Below, piece after piece: positions 42,909 through 53,881 of a DNA stretch of 64,000 bases. The stretch's first letter is position 1. The number at the start of each line of letters is the position of its first letter. This DNA comes from Liopterus haemorrhoidalis (Eukaryota; Arthropoda; Insecta; Coleoptera; Dytiscidae): the NCBI GenBank assembly GCA_963971575.1, contig OZ020618.1, positions 51,474,509-51,538,508 on the forward strand, given 5' to 3'. The translations under genes and the position numbers were made by a program. The notes below the pieces were generated by a model, which was not told where the DNA came from, searched no databases, and worked only from the letters and a program-made list of their open reading frames with translations.

Positions 42909-43778
42909 ATGTTCAAGACTATCAAAACTCTGTTGGCTATTTACACTTATTAAATACCTACAAAACCCTGAAATGTGTGAAAATTCACACATCAAGTTTT
43001 TAAATAGTACACACTTTGAACTACAATGGAGTGACCTATGTTCATCGTGGACGCACTCGGCAGACAAGATGACGATAGAAAGTCATAATTACCTGTAACA
43101 AAGAACAAAAATTAGTAAAAATATTCAAATGTCAATTTTAAGGGTTTCTAAAATACAAATCTTGATAATCAAATTCTTTTTTATACAATTTAATAATACT
43201 TATAAAATGTATTCTCTTTGTTAGTGCTTCTCGTCTAAACTGATTAATTTATTCCTTTGAAAAACAAAAGAAACAAGAGCTTTTCAGTATCTCAATTGGT
43301 TAAGTGTGGTTTCTTTAACATGTATTCGTGCTTTATCTCTAAGCTTGCTGTACTCTTACCTCTTGAAATGTCATTACTTGGGACAATTTTTCAGAAGTAA
43401 ATAATATTTTTCTTTAAAAGTATGTTTCGAAAACGTGGTTGTCGGATGAAGTTGAAGTTTGTCAATACAGTGTGAAATTTGCTCAACCACTGAAACCAAA
43501 CCTGAATCAGCTGAGCTTCAGTCTGTGACAGGCCATAAATTACGCACTAAGTAATTTATGATATGTGTCACAGTTCACAAGTTCACGTCACTCACAAACC
43601 TACAGATTTATTACATTTTTCACAAACAAAATTAAGACAAATATCTTCTTAAAACAGTCCGGTATTTTAGAATCAACTCTTTGATGTACACAGGATGACA
43701 ATATGTTGTAGAGCCATACCGTTCTCTAGTGCGCTCTAAGATGGACTATAGATGTCTAGCTTATGGATCAGCTAAATA
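42909..43778. other. No recognised gene
   Basis: AT-rich; complementary 68-codon frames at 42861-43098 mirror each other and resemble nothing known. Confidence 0.4.
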
Positions 43779-44295
43779 CGAGGTGTATAAATTAAGGAAC
43801 CGGACTGGCAACATAGCGTTTGATTTGGTAAAATTTGGGACGCGGGACTTAAAGCGGCAGCAGGTGAACATGTAACACGCCTTCAGTACGAGTTTGAACT
43901 TGCTAAAGTAATTTTCTTGTCTGTAGCAATTTTTTTCGTGAAACAAATTTTCTCCACGACCACTATAGAATTTACCAATTCTAAAACCAATTTTGACTAC
44001 AGAAAGTTAATATTCTAACACAAGAGTTGGAGTGTTATTCTAAAGCACTTATCTTCTTATGCATTTCGCATGTATTTCATTCCATCACTTGTTATGGAAT
44101 AACTATTCCTTATTTGTTGTCTTTTGTTTTTGTAGGGTTACATTAAGATATATGCAACGTTTACATTAAATAAATGCAACATTACTTCATAACCTAAAAT
44201 AGTGGCCGATGTGCGGTAAATTAAATTAAAATTAAACAAATAATAAATAAAAAATAGTTTAATTAATTGATTAATTTGTTATGTAATATAAATTA

Positions 44296-44480
44296 TTTGT
44301 TAAGATGTTTGTTAAAATAATTATTTGTTATTTTTTTTTCTTTTTGGTGGTCGTGGATAAAGTAGGGTCTGTGACTCGGTTGGAATGAGAAAATTCGATG
44401 CTCGTGGTTCATCACGCTCGCCTGCGGCTCGCGCTCGGAATGATCCACTCGCATCGAATTTTCTCATGCCAACCTTGTTA
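44296..44480. repeat. Dispersed repeat Y, copy 2, with palindrome
   Basis: It shares its first 130 bases with 8570-8705. Arms of about 30 bases (44377-44407 and 44443-44472) are near-perfect complements built on ATGAGAAAATTCGATGC. Because of the palindrome, both strands read similar peptides starting MRKFDA. Confidence 0.75.
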
Positions 44481-44524
44481 CAGAATATACTATTCCAAGT
44501 GCGTTCTAAAAACATTAGGTACAT

Positions 44525-45545
44525 TAAGGTGACCAGCCGTCCTCCTTTTGTAAGATCTGTCCTTCCTTGAAAAGTGTCCTCCTTTTCGATATTTGTCCTC
44601 CTTTTCGTAAATTTTCGTATTCGATCGATGCCGAGCCGATCCGTTGCAATTGATGTGACTTATTTGCATTTGACATTCGTCAAGGTTAGGTAGAATACCG
44701 CGAGACGCGATTATGAGACGCATACGCTCCGAACGGGAGATCCTGCGAAAGCGCGTCGCACACAAGTAGCTTTGTTTATTGGGAGGAATCAAATCCAGGC
44801 ATAACAGAAAAATTTATCAAAGAAGTGCAGAAATTTTACCAAACATGTTTTCAATATATCGAAGAATGGTTTGAAACAAACACCTTGGTAAATAATTGTT
44901 TTCAATGGTGTTTTTTTACTTCATTGCAAGTAAATTGGACAGATATTGAATCATGTGTTGAGTTTTTATCTAAAGAAATGCCAGATGTTAAAATAGACGA
45001 CAATTGTCTCTTTGAAGAAATTAGAAAACTGAATGTATATTTAAATTCTGAAAAATTAATACAATGGGAAAATCAACACGTTGAAATTGATAAAAGATGG
45101 GTAGAAATATTCAGCCATTTTAAAAATGAACATATTCCATGTGAAAATTTATCTATTCTTATTCAATTTACCTTGTGCTGCCCTGGAACTAATGCAGCAG
45201 TTGAAAGAGTTTTTTCAATTGCTAATGATTTTTAGACAAGTGAGAAATCTAGATTGAATGTTGATACTCTAGCTGCAGCATTTGCAGTAAAATTCAATAT
45301 GAAGGATATTTCTTGTTCAGATATTACCAATATATTGTTATAAGATGATACTTTGACAAAAAATATTCATTCGATTGATAAGTACTCGTTTAAATAATAA
45401 TTAATCATTATGAGTTTTTATCAACAAAGTTTTTATTTTACATTTATCATATTATAGTGTATTATTGTTGCAAATAATAAAATGGAAAAAAATTACTATC
45501 TTTCCTTGTGTCCTCCTTTTCAATGTAAAAAATTTGGTCACCTTA
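44525..45545 (+). mobile_element. hAT element with partial transposase
   Basis: Termini TAAGGTGACCA and the complement of TGGTCACCTTA bound a 1.02 kb unit. GTCCTCC motifs recur near both ends. The flanks GGTACAT(T) and GTTACATT resemble an imperfect 8-bp duplication. It lies inside a mariner and carries the C-terminal part of a hAT transposase. The MITE at 15217-15598 shares its terminus. Confidence 0.8.
44786..45343 (+). pseudogene. hAT transposase C-terminal region
   Basis: About 185 codons in one frame with a single in-frame stop at 45233-45235. From ESNPGITEKFIKEVQKFYQT through YIEEWFE, DIESCVEFLSKEMP, HVEIDKRWVEIFSHF and SILIQFTLCCPGTNAAVERV to FSIANDF, stop, SEKSRLNVDTLAA and a final stop after NILL. 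The PGTNAAVERVFS block and the following KSRL helix form the hAT dimerisation domain at the C-terminus of these transposases. The N-terminal BED finger and first catalytic residues are deleted, so the element is non-autonomous. Confidence 0.82.
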
Positions 45546-45559
45546 GTTACATTCAATTC

Positions 45560-45887
45560 GAGCAACGGTGTGCTGTCAGGTTTTCATTCAGACTTGGGCA
45601 CAGTGCAATAGAAACTCTTGCAAAACTTTAGCAGGCCGACGGTGACAGTGTTTTGTCAAGGACCCAGGTTTTTTTGGTGGTTTAAGGTATTTTCAGAAGA
45701 AAGAGAGTTGATTGAAGATGAATCATGCAGCGGAAGGCCTTCATCTTCAAAAACCGATGAAAATTTCGACAGAATCTGGGTTCTTGTGCGTTCAGATCGT
45801 CGGTTGACAGTCAGAATGGTCGGGGAAGAGTTGAATTTGATTCACACTACCGTTCATCAGATTTTGACCAATGAATTGGGAATTTGA
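45560..45887 (+). pseudogene. Mariner transposase N-terminal fragment
   Basis: Beginning about 15 bases after the hAT insertion, the frames read AVRF-like remnants, IETLAKL, then in one frame (45618-45887) FWWFKVFSEERELIEDESCS, GRPSSSKTDENFDRIWVLVR, SDRRLTVRMVGEELNLIHTT and VHQILTNELGI stop. These are the linker, the hook and the second helix-turn-helix of a mariner transposase. The catalytic domain is absent; a short 3' region leads straight to the right ITR. Confidence 0.85.
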
Positions 45888-45945
45888 CTAATTCGAATAA
45901 AACATTTTTAAAAAATCAGTCCGAATACTTAATTTACACACCTCA

Positions 45946-47329
45946 ACAATATGGCATTATGGTAAAAATGTCGCGAGAAAATAAGTTTGAAAACCACTGA
46001 TCTAGAAAATAGCTTTTAACGTCTAGAATAATCGAGGAAACATTTTTTATTAACAGTGTACATATTAGTTAAATTATTGAGGTATGAATAGAATTGTTTA
46101 ATTAGTTTGTATGTATATGCGTGTCTATAAATAGCCATTGACGTAAGAGAGGAGAATTACTCTGCTAAATAATACAAATGACCGAATATCATGATCCCGA
46201 CTACACTTACACCGGAAGTCAGTGAAAGAGTTATTACTGTCAGTGAACCATTACGTGTCATGCTGAATACACCTTTAATTAACAGTCTTCAAGGAAAATA
46301 GGAGGCGCATCTACCTTCATGTATCGCTTATTAGAACACACCATTAATCAAGCTTTCTTTTAGGTAATATCACACCTAGTGCAATACGATAGTAATATAC
46401 ACCACTCTTATATCAGACCGAACTATTCCTTTATGTTTTTATCACCAAATTTTATTAATTTTGATTTTCTGTAATTTTACCATGTTTTTATGATCGTTTT
46501 ACTAAAATAACAACAATTTTTGTTTGGCTGCTTTATTATGAAGTATGTAGTCTTTTCTAACTAAACAATAAGCGAGATATAATACTGGGTAAAACAAAGC
46601 ACTCCTTTTCCTTTATTATAAATGTCAAAGGACTCTACAGGACAGTGCAAGGATAATTTTTACACACACATTTCTATTTACTCTTTTGTGTAGAAAGCTT
46701 TTTGCCAGATGGATTTTAATACAAAAGTTTTCATTACAAATAAAATCATAATATTTATTGTCAGGACAAAAAAATACAAAGCTTTTTTGAAAAATATAAA
46801 TCATCATAATGAAATGTTTATTATTGATAATACTTGATTAAAAACAACCAACTACAAAAATATTATATATTCAAAATTTAATTCTCCAACATATGCAAAT
46901 ATTCTCTATTGTAATCACAATAGACCTAACAATGAAGAAATTATGCAAAACACGTTGGTTTCATACTAATTTATAAATATTATCAATTCAATATATTTAC
47001 AGACAAAAATATATTTTTTATTAAATATTTTATTTTAAGTTTTATTGTATAAATAGATTCTTTGACCATATTACATGGATTGGTTAAGCGTTAATTTTTT
47101 TGGGTATCGGCCTAATAAGAACTTTTTTTTTTTTTTTTATTTAACTAATTAATGGTTGCCTCAGCTTCTCAGGCTATTGGCCACCAGATACATATGTTAC
47201 TTAAAAATAGCCTCAAAAATATAACTATCTAATTTAATGAAAACACTACCTATGTAATATATTGTTAAAACTATATGTATAATGACACACAAATGTATAT
47301 ATGCAATAAGAACTTTATAGTGTATATTA
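45946..47329. other. No recognised gene
   Basis: AT-rich, with a T run at 47127-47140. A minus-strand 60-codon frame at 46625-46807 is not recognised. Confidence 0.4.
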
Positions 47330-47966
<637 letters not shown>

Positions 47967-48617
47967 ACATCATATAAAAAAGGACACGAAATTTTCTCTT
48001 ATTTTAAGATAGTGAATGCGAAAGATATTTGCATTTTGCTTTCTTCCCTACAAGAATTAACTGTATCAACTGAGATCAAAAGACAAATTTCAGCGTCTTA
48101 CCTACATATTCAATAGAATACGAAAGAAAAAGGAAACCCCATGCAAGTTCTGGCTATTAACGTTATTATTTTCCAATTGTCAAGTCACTTTCCATTTCCT
48201 TTCTTCGTGTAAAAATAACACTGCGTCAAAAATCGTTTAGCTCCTAATGAATTTGTCAATAAAACGAACAAACAAAAACTTGCGTCAATAATCCATTAAA
48301 TATCAAATCGGTACGTGATAGTAATTCTTAGATCGCTCACACCTAACACCTCACACCTGTCGACTGACGTTTTCCGCCACGCCTTACTTCGATTTTCGTC
48401 CTTTAACGGCTCTTTCAAATCTATCTTAAAACTACTCATCCATTTACATCGCGCATTCATTTCACTTCACACGTCATCAAACACCTTTATATTTTAGTTT
48501 TAAACTGGAAACACGGAAGAAATACGCTTCAGAATAACATTCAAAAGATGTGATATACGAGTTTCTTCCACAAAATAAAGAACCCTTGCTTATTAACAAC
48601 ATGAAAACTAATAAATA
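47967..48617. other. No recognised gene
   Basis: No coding or repeat signature recognised. Confidence 0.4.
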
Positions 48618-49390
48618 CGAGGTCTGTTCAAAAAGTATCGCGAATTTTGTGTTTTTTCAAAAATTATTTATTTATTCATAAATATCTATTTTGTCCCCTT
48701 CAAAGTAATCCCCACCAGATATTATACACTTGTGCCAATATTTTTTCCAATCCTCGAAGCACTTGAAAAAATCATTTTTTGTGATCTTGTTCAGCTTCTC
48801 CTTCGATGCCGTCTTTATCTCCTCACTCGTAGCGTAGCGTCGTCCTTTCATGGGCCTCTTCAGTTTCGGGAACAAGAAAAAATCACAGGGGGCCAGATCT
48901 GGAGAATACGGTGGCTGCGGCATTATTAGTGTGTTGTTTTTGGCCAAAAATTCGCGCACAAGCAACAATGTGTGGGCAGGGGCGACCCAAGTCTCATGCC
49001 CAAATCATTGGTAAAAATCGAATGGCACGAGCCAATCGATATGTTTAGGTCCTCAGCAACTTCTCTCAACGGTGATTCGACGATTGGCCAATACTATTTT
49101 CTTCACTTCATCAATGTTTTCGTCTGTTGTTGACGTGCTCGAGCGTCCGGCACGCTCTTCGTCGTTCACATCTTCTCGGCCCTCTGAGAACATTTTGTAC
49201 CACCGATAAACGTTGCTTTGGTCCAAGGTAGCTTCACCATATGCCACAGTCAACATACGGAATGAGTCCGCGCACTTAATTTTGTTTTTCACACAAAATT
49301 TTATACAGATTCTTTGATCCATTTTTTGGTATAGGCAAAAATCGAAGACGAGCCAAAACACGTGCAAGCAAAGCAACTGTCAAAAATTAA
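48618..49390 (-). mobile_element. Internally deleted mariner, one ITR visible
   Basis: The left terminus CGAGGTCTGTTCAAAAAGTA follows TA at 48616-48617. The coding sequence on the minus strand starts near 49325. No matching terminus is visible beyond 49390, so the transposase 5' end is truncated or eroded. Confidence 0.82.
48672..49325 (-). pseudogene. Mariner transposase, internal deletion
   Basis: From MDQRICIKFCVKNKIKCADS: first HTH and linker (SNVYRWYKMFSEGREDVNDE), the hook (STSTTDENIDEVKK), then after a frameshift VAEDLNISIGSCHSIFTNDL, at which point the sequence jumps to APAHTLLLVREFLAKNNTLI, PQPPYSPDLAPCDFFLF with the third catalytic Asp, KGRRYATSEEIKT and CFEDWKKYWHKCIISGGDYF. The first catalytic Asp and the HDN carrying the second are deleted. 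The two surviving parts are well preserved, which implies a fairly recent loss. Confidence 0.88.
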
Positions 49391-50324
49391 CTGAACATTC
49401 AAAATGGCCGAACTTGTCGGCATAAGTGAGAGACATGAGTACCAACATAACGCCACAAAAAAATCAAAATTTCTAAATTACCAAGAACAAATCAGAATTA
49501 CTATACATCATAATTTTCCTATCATCTGGTGTCAAATTTGCATACCATCCTCAGCTTATTCTTTATTTAACCTTTGGAATGTTATCGGAAAATTTATTTG
49601 CTTCTTGCAAAATTATTATATATATATATATATATCAACATGTTATGGTTGCTATCGTTACATATTAAAAAGGATGTCCAAGAATTAGTCCTGATCCATA
49701 AATACATATTAACATTTCTGGAAAAAAAATATATTTTGTCCTCAAAAATAATAGATTTCTTTTCGGTCCTTCTAATATATAAAGTGGGGGTGATCGCGAT
49801 TTTAGATTCATTGTGTAACTATTTTTATTCGTTTAGCATAAAATTATTTCGCCGTCACTGTCCTTATTCCGGATTGGTGTATTACGTGCAATTCAGTGAT
49901 AAGTTCCACTTTACGCACTGAGTTTTCTACACGAAATGTTTTTCAAGTGCTTTTTACAAGTTTCGAGCGAAACGCTGTACTGACCACCAATTATCCTTGT
50001 AGTGATCCTTGGGCAGCAGCTCATAACTGCCCTCTCAAATGCGCACAACGGAATTTATCTTTCCCTTTCATTTTCAGGGGTTATTCACGTACAAAGGTAA
50101 TTACAACTGAAATATCCTACATTTATTATTCGAGATACTCAGATAAATTTAACAGTCCTCTGTTAGGTGCTACTCTTAAAAATTCTCTCTATTTTCTTCC
50201 TCTCTTTAACTTCTAACAATGATATTTAAAGTATGCAAATTTGCCACACTGTAATTTGATAGACTTTGTATTTTTTATGGACAGATTTTTCTATTTGGGA
50301 TTTGTCAGATCTTCACAAGCATCA
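49391..50324. other. No recognised gene
   Basis: A (TA)n run lies at 49616-49636. Overlapping frames at 49404-50216 are not recognised. Confidence 0.4.
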
Positions 50325-50536
50325 ATCGCAAACTTTAGTAACCTTTTGTACAACGTTATACTAAATACTAGTGGAGCTAAATACACACGGCTTTATCTCA
50401 ACCCCGAACGATATGCTGATGCGGAAATTACGCCAGATCCAGTACGTATACAATGCAGAGTGACCCGAGAAACACTGCATTCTGCATTCTGCAGATCAAA
50501 TAGGTGGCAGAATATCTGCAGGCGGGAATGGACTCG
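50325..50536 (+). repeat. Dispersed repeat X, copy 2
   Basis: It matches 1-226; the shared reading frame here runs from 50241 to 50576. The frame may be accidental, but the two-codon length difference preserves it in both copies. Confidence 0.6.
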
Positions 50537-50916
50537 ATTTCCACCCAAAACACCAACTATCAGGACTACAATCTAAACTTTATATCCTGGATATATCTTT
50601 CTAAGCTCGGACAAGAGGTCCATATACTTCCTCTTTTTTCTCGAGAGAGATATTCTCTCAAGGAGGAGAGAATTTTTTAGTAAAATTTAGAGCTGCCAAA
50701 TACAAGTGATGTCCTAAAAAAAAGTTCCTCACTTCTAAAATACATTCTTTTCCAAACAATTGCGGGGGAGGGGGCAACTGGGGGCCAAAGTAGTTATTGG
50801 GGGGGACCCTCGCTAGCGCTGCCACTGCCTGCATAACTCATTTTTTTTTTAAGTGAACATGACGATTTTTGCATTTAGACGAAGGCTGCTTAGCATATCG
50901 AAATGTGCATCAATTA

Positions 50917-52031
50917 CACTGCCCAACAAAATAATTTTTTAACTTGGTGCCGGAAAAGTAAGAACTGATTTTGGATATTTTTGATGTGCTTATTCCAAAA
51001 ATGCCTGACTATTTTTCGTAGCAGCTCTAGTTTTTGAGATACAGACTAATTGATTTTAGTTTTTTATCTAAAAACAGTAAACTTCCTCCTTGGACAGCAA
51101 AGTGGATATACAAAATATCCTTGTTTTTTATGTCTTTGGGACAGCAGAGCTAAGGATCAGCACTGGGTTAACACAAATTGGGTGATTTCCATTAAGAAAT
51201 GTCATAATTCAAGAAAAACAAAACATTGTCAACGAACCTTTGATTGCGAAAGAGAAAATTATATTTCCACCCTTGCATATCAAGTTTGGGCGTATGTACC
51301 AATTTTTGAAGGCTTTAAATCGAGATGGACATTGTATAGGCTACTTGATACGTAAATTTCTTGGACTTAAAAACTAAAAGCCTGAATATTTAATGGTCTT
51401 CAGATAAGGCAACCTACTGAAGATCCACAATCCAATCCAACCGCTTCAATGAACGAGATTGAATCTAATTCTTGGTGTTCATTTATTCAAGTAGTACAAA
51501 ATTTTATTGGAAATAATAAGGCAGAGAATTAGTGGAAAATATGCTTTCCAACTTTAATATTCTCGGTTGTATTATGAACACTTACCAGAAAACCTAGGTT
51601 ATTTTAGTGAAGAACCGGGGGAAAGATTCCATCAGGACATAAAACTATGGAAGATGGATATCAAGGAAGATAAGATAGGCCATCAGCCTACTACTGTTGG
51701 AGTCTTCAGAAAGACTGTTCTGGTAAACTCCATGCTAGAAAATCGTACAAAAGAACATTTTTAAGTGATGAATGTATATTTATCTACTTTGTGAAATAAA
51801 TACCTTACTTTGTCTCTTTTGTGTATGTAACTGGCAGTTGGAGTAAATAGTAACAGTAATAACTGGAAAAATACACAAGTTAAGAAATAAGATATTTTAT
51901 TGTAAAAGAGGCCAATATAGCGTATCTCAAAAACTAGATCTGATAGACCAAATCTGAGGGCTATTTTGGATTCGGTGCCAAAAAATTACCTAGAGACAGT
52001 TAAAAATTCACAGGCCCCAAAATGTCTGTTT
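50917..52031 (+). mobile_element. Family U element, diverged copy d
   Basis: The left terminus TTACACTGCCCAACAAAA resembles the CACTGGTCAACA end of copies a-c. Inverted similarity between the two ends of this copy (TAGTTTTTGAGATAC near 51030 and TCTCAAAAACTAGA near 51925; GGTGCC blocks) supports a TIR element. The right terminus itself is not resolved; a hammerhead-bearing insertion follows at 52045. Confidence 0.55.
51056..51764 (+). pseudogene. Family U protein pseudogene, diverged (unknown function)
   Basis: The opening LKTVNFLLGQQSGYTKYPCF and LCLWDSRAKDQHWVNTNW are close to copies b and c, but the middle has decayed (KFLGLKN, ending of a SWCSFIQVVQNFIGNNKAEN segment). The end retains YFSEEPGERFHQDIKLW and a remnant of the basic tail before the stop at 51764. 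At least three frame changes occur. The CFLC and ERFHQD blocks are conserved across all copies that reach them, which marks them as the functional core of the unknown protein. Confidence 0.65.
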
Positions 52032-52087
52032 ATTGCAAATAAAAGTGGAAAGGTACGGGTATCGGACATAAATAAAAACAACTATCT

Positions 52088-52135
52088 ACAGCTGACCAGT
52101 TTCGGAATGGTTTATTCCTTCATCAGAGCTACTAC
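52088..52135 (-). ncRNA. Hammerhead ribozyme-like motif, minus arm
   Basis: On the minus strand: AGCT pairs with AGCT for stem I (plus weaker G-T pairs outside), core CTGATGA (complement of 52120-52126), extra A, stem II GGAAT/ATTCC with loop AAACC, GAAAC, stem III AC/GT, and predicted cleavage after GGTC, at 52094/52093. Confidence 0.7.
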
Positions 52136-52330
52136 ATAAAGGAAATTCAGAATACAGTATAAGTGTATATCGTATAAGAATAAATAAATATAAAAAAATA
52201 AGTATCAGTATAATATTTCAAGACATACCTGAGATAATAATCTTGCAATATTATACTTATACTTATTTTTTATATTTATTTATTCTTATACGATGTACAC
52301 TTATACTGTATTCTGATTTTACTTTATGTA

Positions 52331-52375
52331 GCAGCTCTGATGAAGGAATAAACCATTCCGAAACTGGTCAGCTGT
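52331..52375 (+). ncRNA. Hammerhead ribozyme-like motif, plus arm (best structure)
   Basis: Stem I is six pairs (GCAGCT 52331-52336 with AGCTGT 52370-52375, last pair G-T). Core CTGATGA 52337-52343, extra A 52344, stem II GGAAT 52345-52349 with ATTCC 52355-52359, GAAAC 52360-52364, stem III A-T and C-G with loop TG, and C at 52369 as cleavage-site nucleotide. This satisfies the type I hammerhead consensus except for the extra A and the very short stem III, a shape reported for retroelement hammerheads that act as dimers. Confidence 0.75.
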
Positions 52376-52469
52376 AGATAGTTGTTTTTATTTATGTCCG
52401 ATACCCGTACAACCTTTCCACTTCTATTCATTACGGACACGACCATCTCCACAACGATTGCAAATAAAA

Positions 52470-53085
52470 TATTGTAGAAAAGTTTCAGTCTCATTATTCA
52501 GATGTTTACATGAAAGAGTTAGAGAGGAAATTTGTGTGATTTGTATGGTCTGACATTTTCTTTTGAAACACTCAGATCACAAGTAAAAGTACCGTTGCAG
52601 CGATAATTCTCCGGTTGTGCAGTCAAATATATCAGTGTACAGTTGGGTCCTGGACGTACAGTACAGTTGTGTGTTGAATGTTTCTGTAGAGGTGGATATT
52701 CTTTTGAGTGTAAAGTGTTAGATGGAGATAAGATTGTGAGCGTGGATTGAAGTCAAAGTGTAACAAATAGAAGGAGCGCTACCGTATGCATGGATCAGCC
52801 GGCCTGAAAGACGATTCTTGAATATGAATGAACATGTAGATATAGACATGTCATGATACCGAGCACGTATGACATCACGAGTTAACTTCTCACTTCTTTA
52901 TTGGACTTGGATTGATCTAAGGATTCAAATGGAAAATTCATATTTTTACGTGCATCGACAAAATAAAATATTACAAACAGTAGAATTACAAGGGTTACCT
53001 TTTATGTTTTTACAAACGACCACTAGATAGCAATATTGAAATGTGTCATTACTATATTTGTAAAATTTAATGTTTGTTATTGTGA
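52470..53085. other. No recognised gene
   Basis: Nothing recognised. Confidence 0.4.
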
Positions 53086-53812
53086 AATAAGTACAAGACC
53101 GGTGAAACAGCTCATTCAATTAGAAGGAAAACCCATAGAACAAGTCGAGCATTTCAAATATCTCGGATTCGTTTTTTCAGCAGACGGAAAAATAGACCGA
53201 GATATAACGGAACGAGTTGGATCTGCTGGCAGGCTATTTAATAGCATTAAGAACTGTTTCTTGGCAAAACGGGAAATTCCGACTGAAGCAAAAGTCCAGA
53301 TATTTAAGAAAGTGGCCATACCAGTGCTGACATATTGGTCAGAGATTTGGACAACGGAGAAGCTAAGAAGCAGAATAAGAAGTAGTGAAATGAGGTTCCT
53401 ATGAAAGATCTAGGGAAAGACAATATTGGACAGAATAAGAAACACAGAATATAGAGAAGAACTGAGAACCAAACCAGTAGAAGAAGTAATAGAAGAAAGG
53501 CAACTTAGGTGGTACGGTCATATTCAAAGGATGGTAGAGACACGAAGAAAGTTTACGAGGCCAAAGTAACTAAAGGAAGACCGAGAAAGGAGTGGAGTGA
53601 CGAAATCAAAAGTGCAATAGAGAGAAGAGATATCACCTGGAATGGAGCGAAAAGTAGGAGGAAGAATAGGAGTGAATGGAAAAAGCTGTGGCGCCGTTCT
53701 CCCACGAAAGAAGAGAACAAATACAAGTAGCAATCAAACTCTACATACAAAGCCCGACACCAGTGATGGTAAAAGGGCTCAACGATTAAGTAAGTAAGTA
53801 TTGTGAAATCAC
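53086..53812 (+). pseudogene. LINE ORF2 C-terminal region with (TAAG)n tail
   Basis: Frame one (to 53404) carries QLEGKPIEQVEHFKYLGFVF, DRDITERVGSAGRLFNSIKN, IFKKVAIPVLTYWSEIWT. After a stop, further frames give DRIRNTEYREELRTKPVEEV, EERQLRWYGHIQRM and finally KVTKGRPRKEWSDEIKSAIE, SEWKKLWRRSP. This is the region from after the RT palm to the C-terminus of an RTE-like LINE. The copy ends in TAAGTAAGTAAGTA at 53798-53812, the simple-repeat tail typical of some non-LTR retrotransposons. Two frame changes make it inactive. Confidence 0.82.
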
Positions 53813-53881
53813 TGACAGCTTATAAATTGATCGAATAGTTTGTTGACGTGAGCGTTAAAAAAAAACAAGTTTGTGAAAAAA

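Larger units (their letters stand above)
43779..45945 (+). mobile_element. Mariner interrupted by repeat Y and a hAT element
   Basis: The left ITR CGAGGTGTATAAATTAAGGA follows TA at 43777. The right end, the complement of GAGGTGTGTAAATTAAG, ends at 45945. The coding remnant lies between 45546 and 45890. The extra length comes from later insertions, including the hAT at 44525-45545. Confidence 0.75.
52045..52456. mobile_element. Inverted-pair hammerhead repeat with target duplication
   Basis: A 412-bp unit: two arms of about 175-180 bases (52045-52222 minus, 52250-52424 plus) are inverted copies of the repeat at 32400-32615, joined by a short centre (GACATACCTGAGATAATAAT). Each arm carries a hammerhead core in divergent orientation. 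A perfect 13-bp direct repeat flanks the unit. It encodes no protein, so mobilisation would depend on another element; Penelope-like elements and retrozymes are the known hammerhead-bearing retroelements. Confidence 0.75.
52032..52469. repeat. 13-bp direct repeat flanking the hammerhead insertion
   Basis: ATTGCAAATAAAA occurs exactly at 52032-52044 and again at 52457-52469, bracketing the 412-bp palindromic unit. This is best explained as a target-site duplication produced when that unit inserted. Confidence 0.8.

Noticed and set aside
49391..50324. Host gene in overlapping frames of about 100 codons
   Set aside because: No domain, no codon-usage contrast and no splice-site pattern; frames overlap AT-rich simple sequence.
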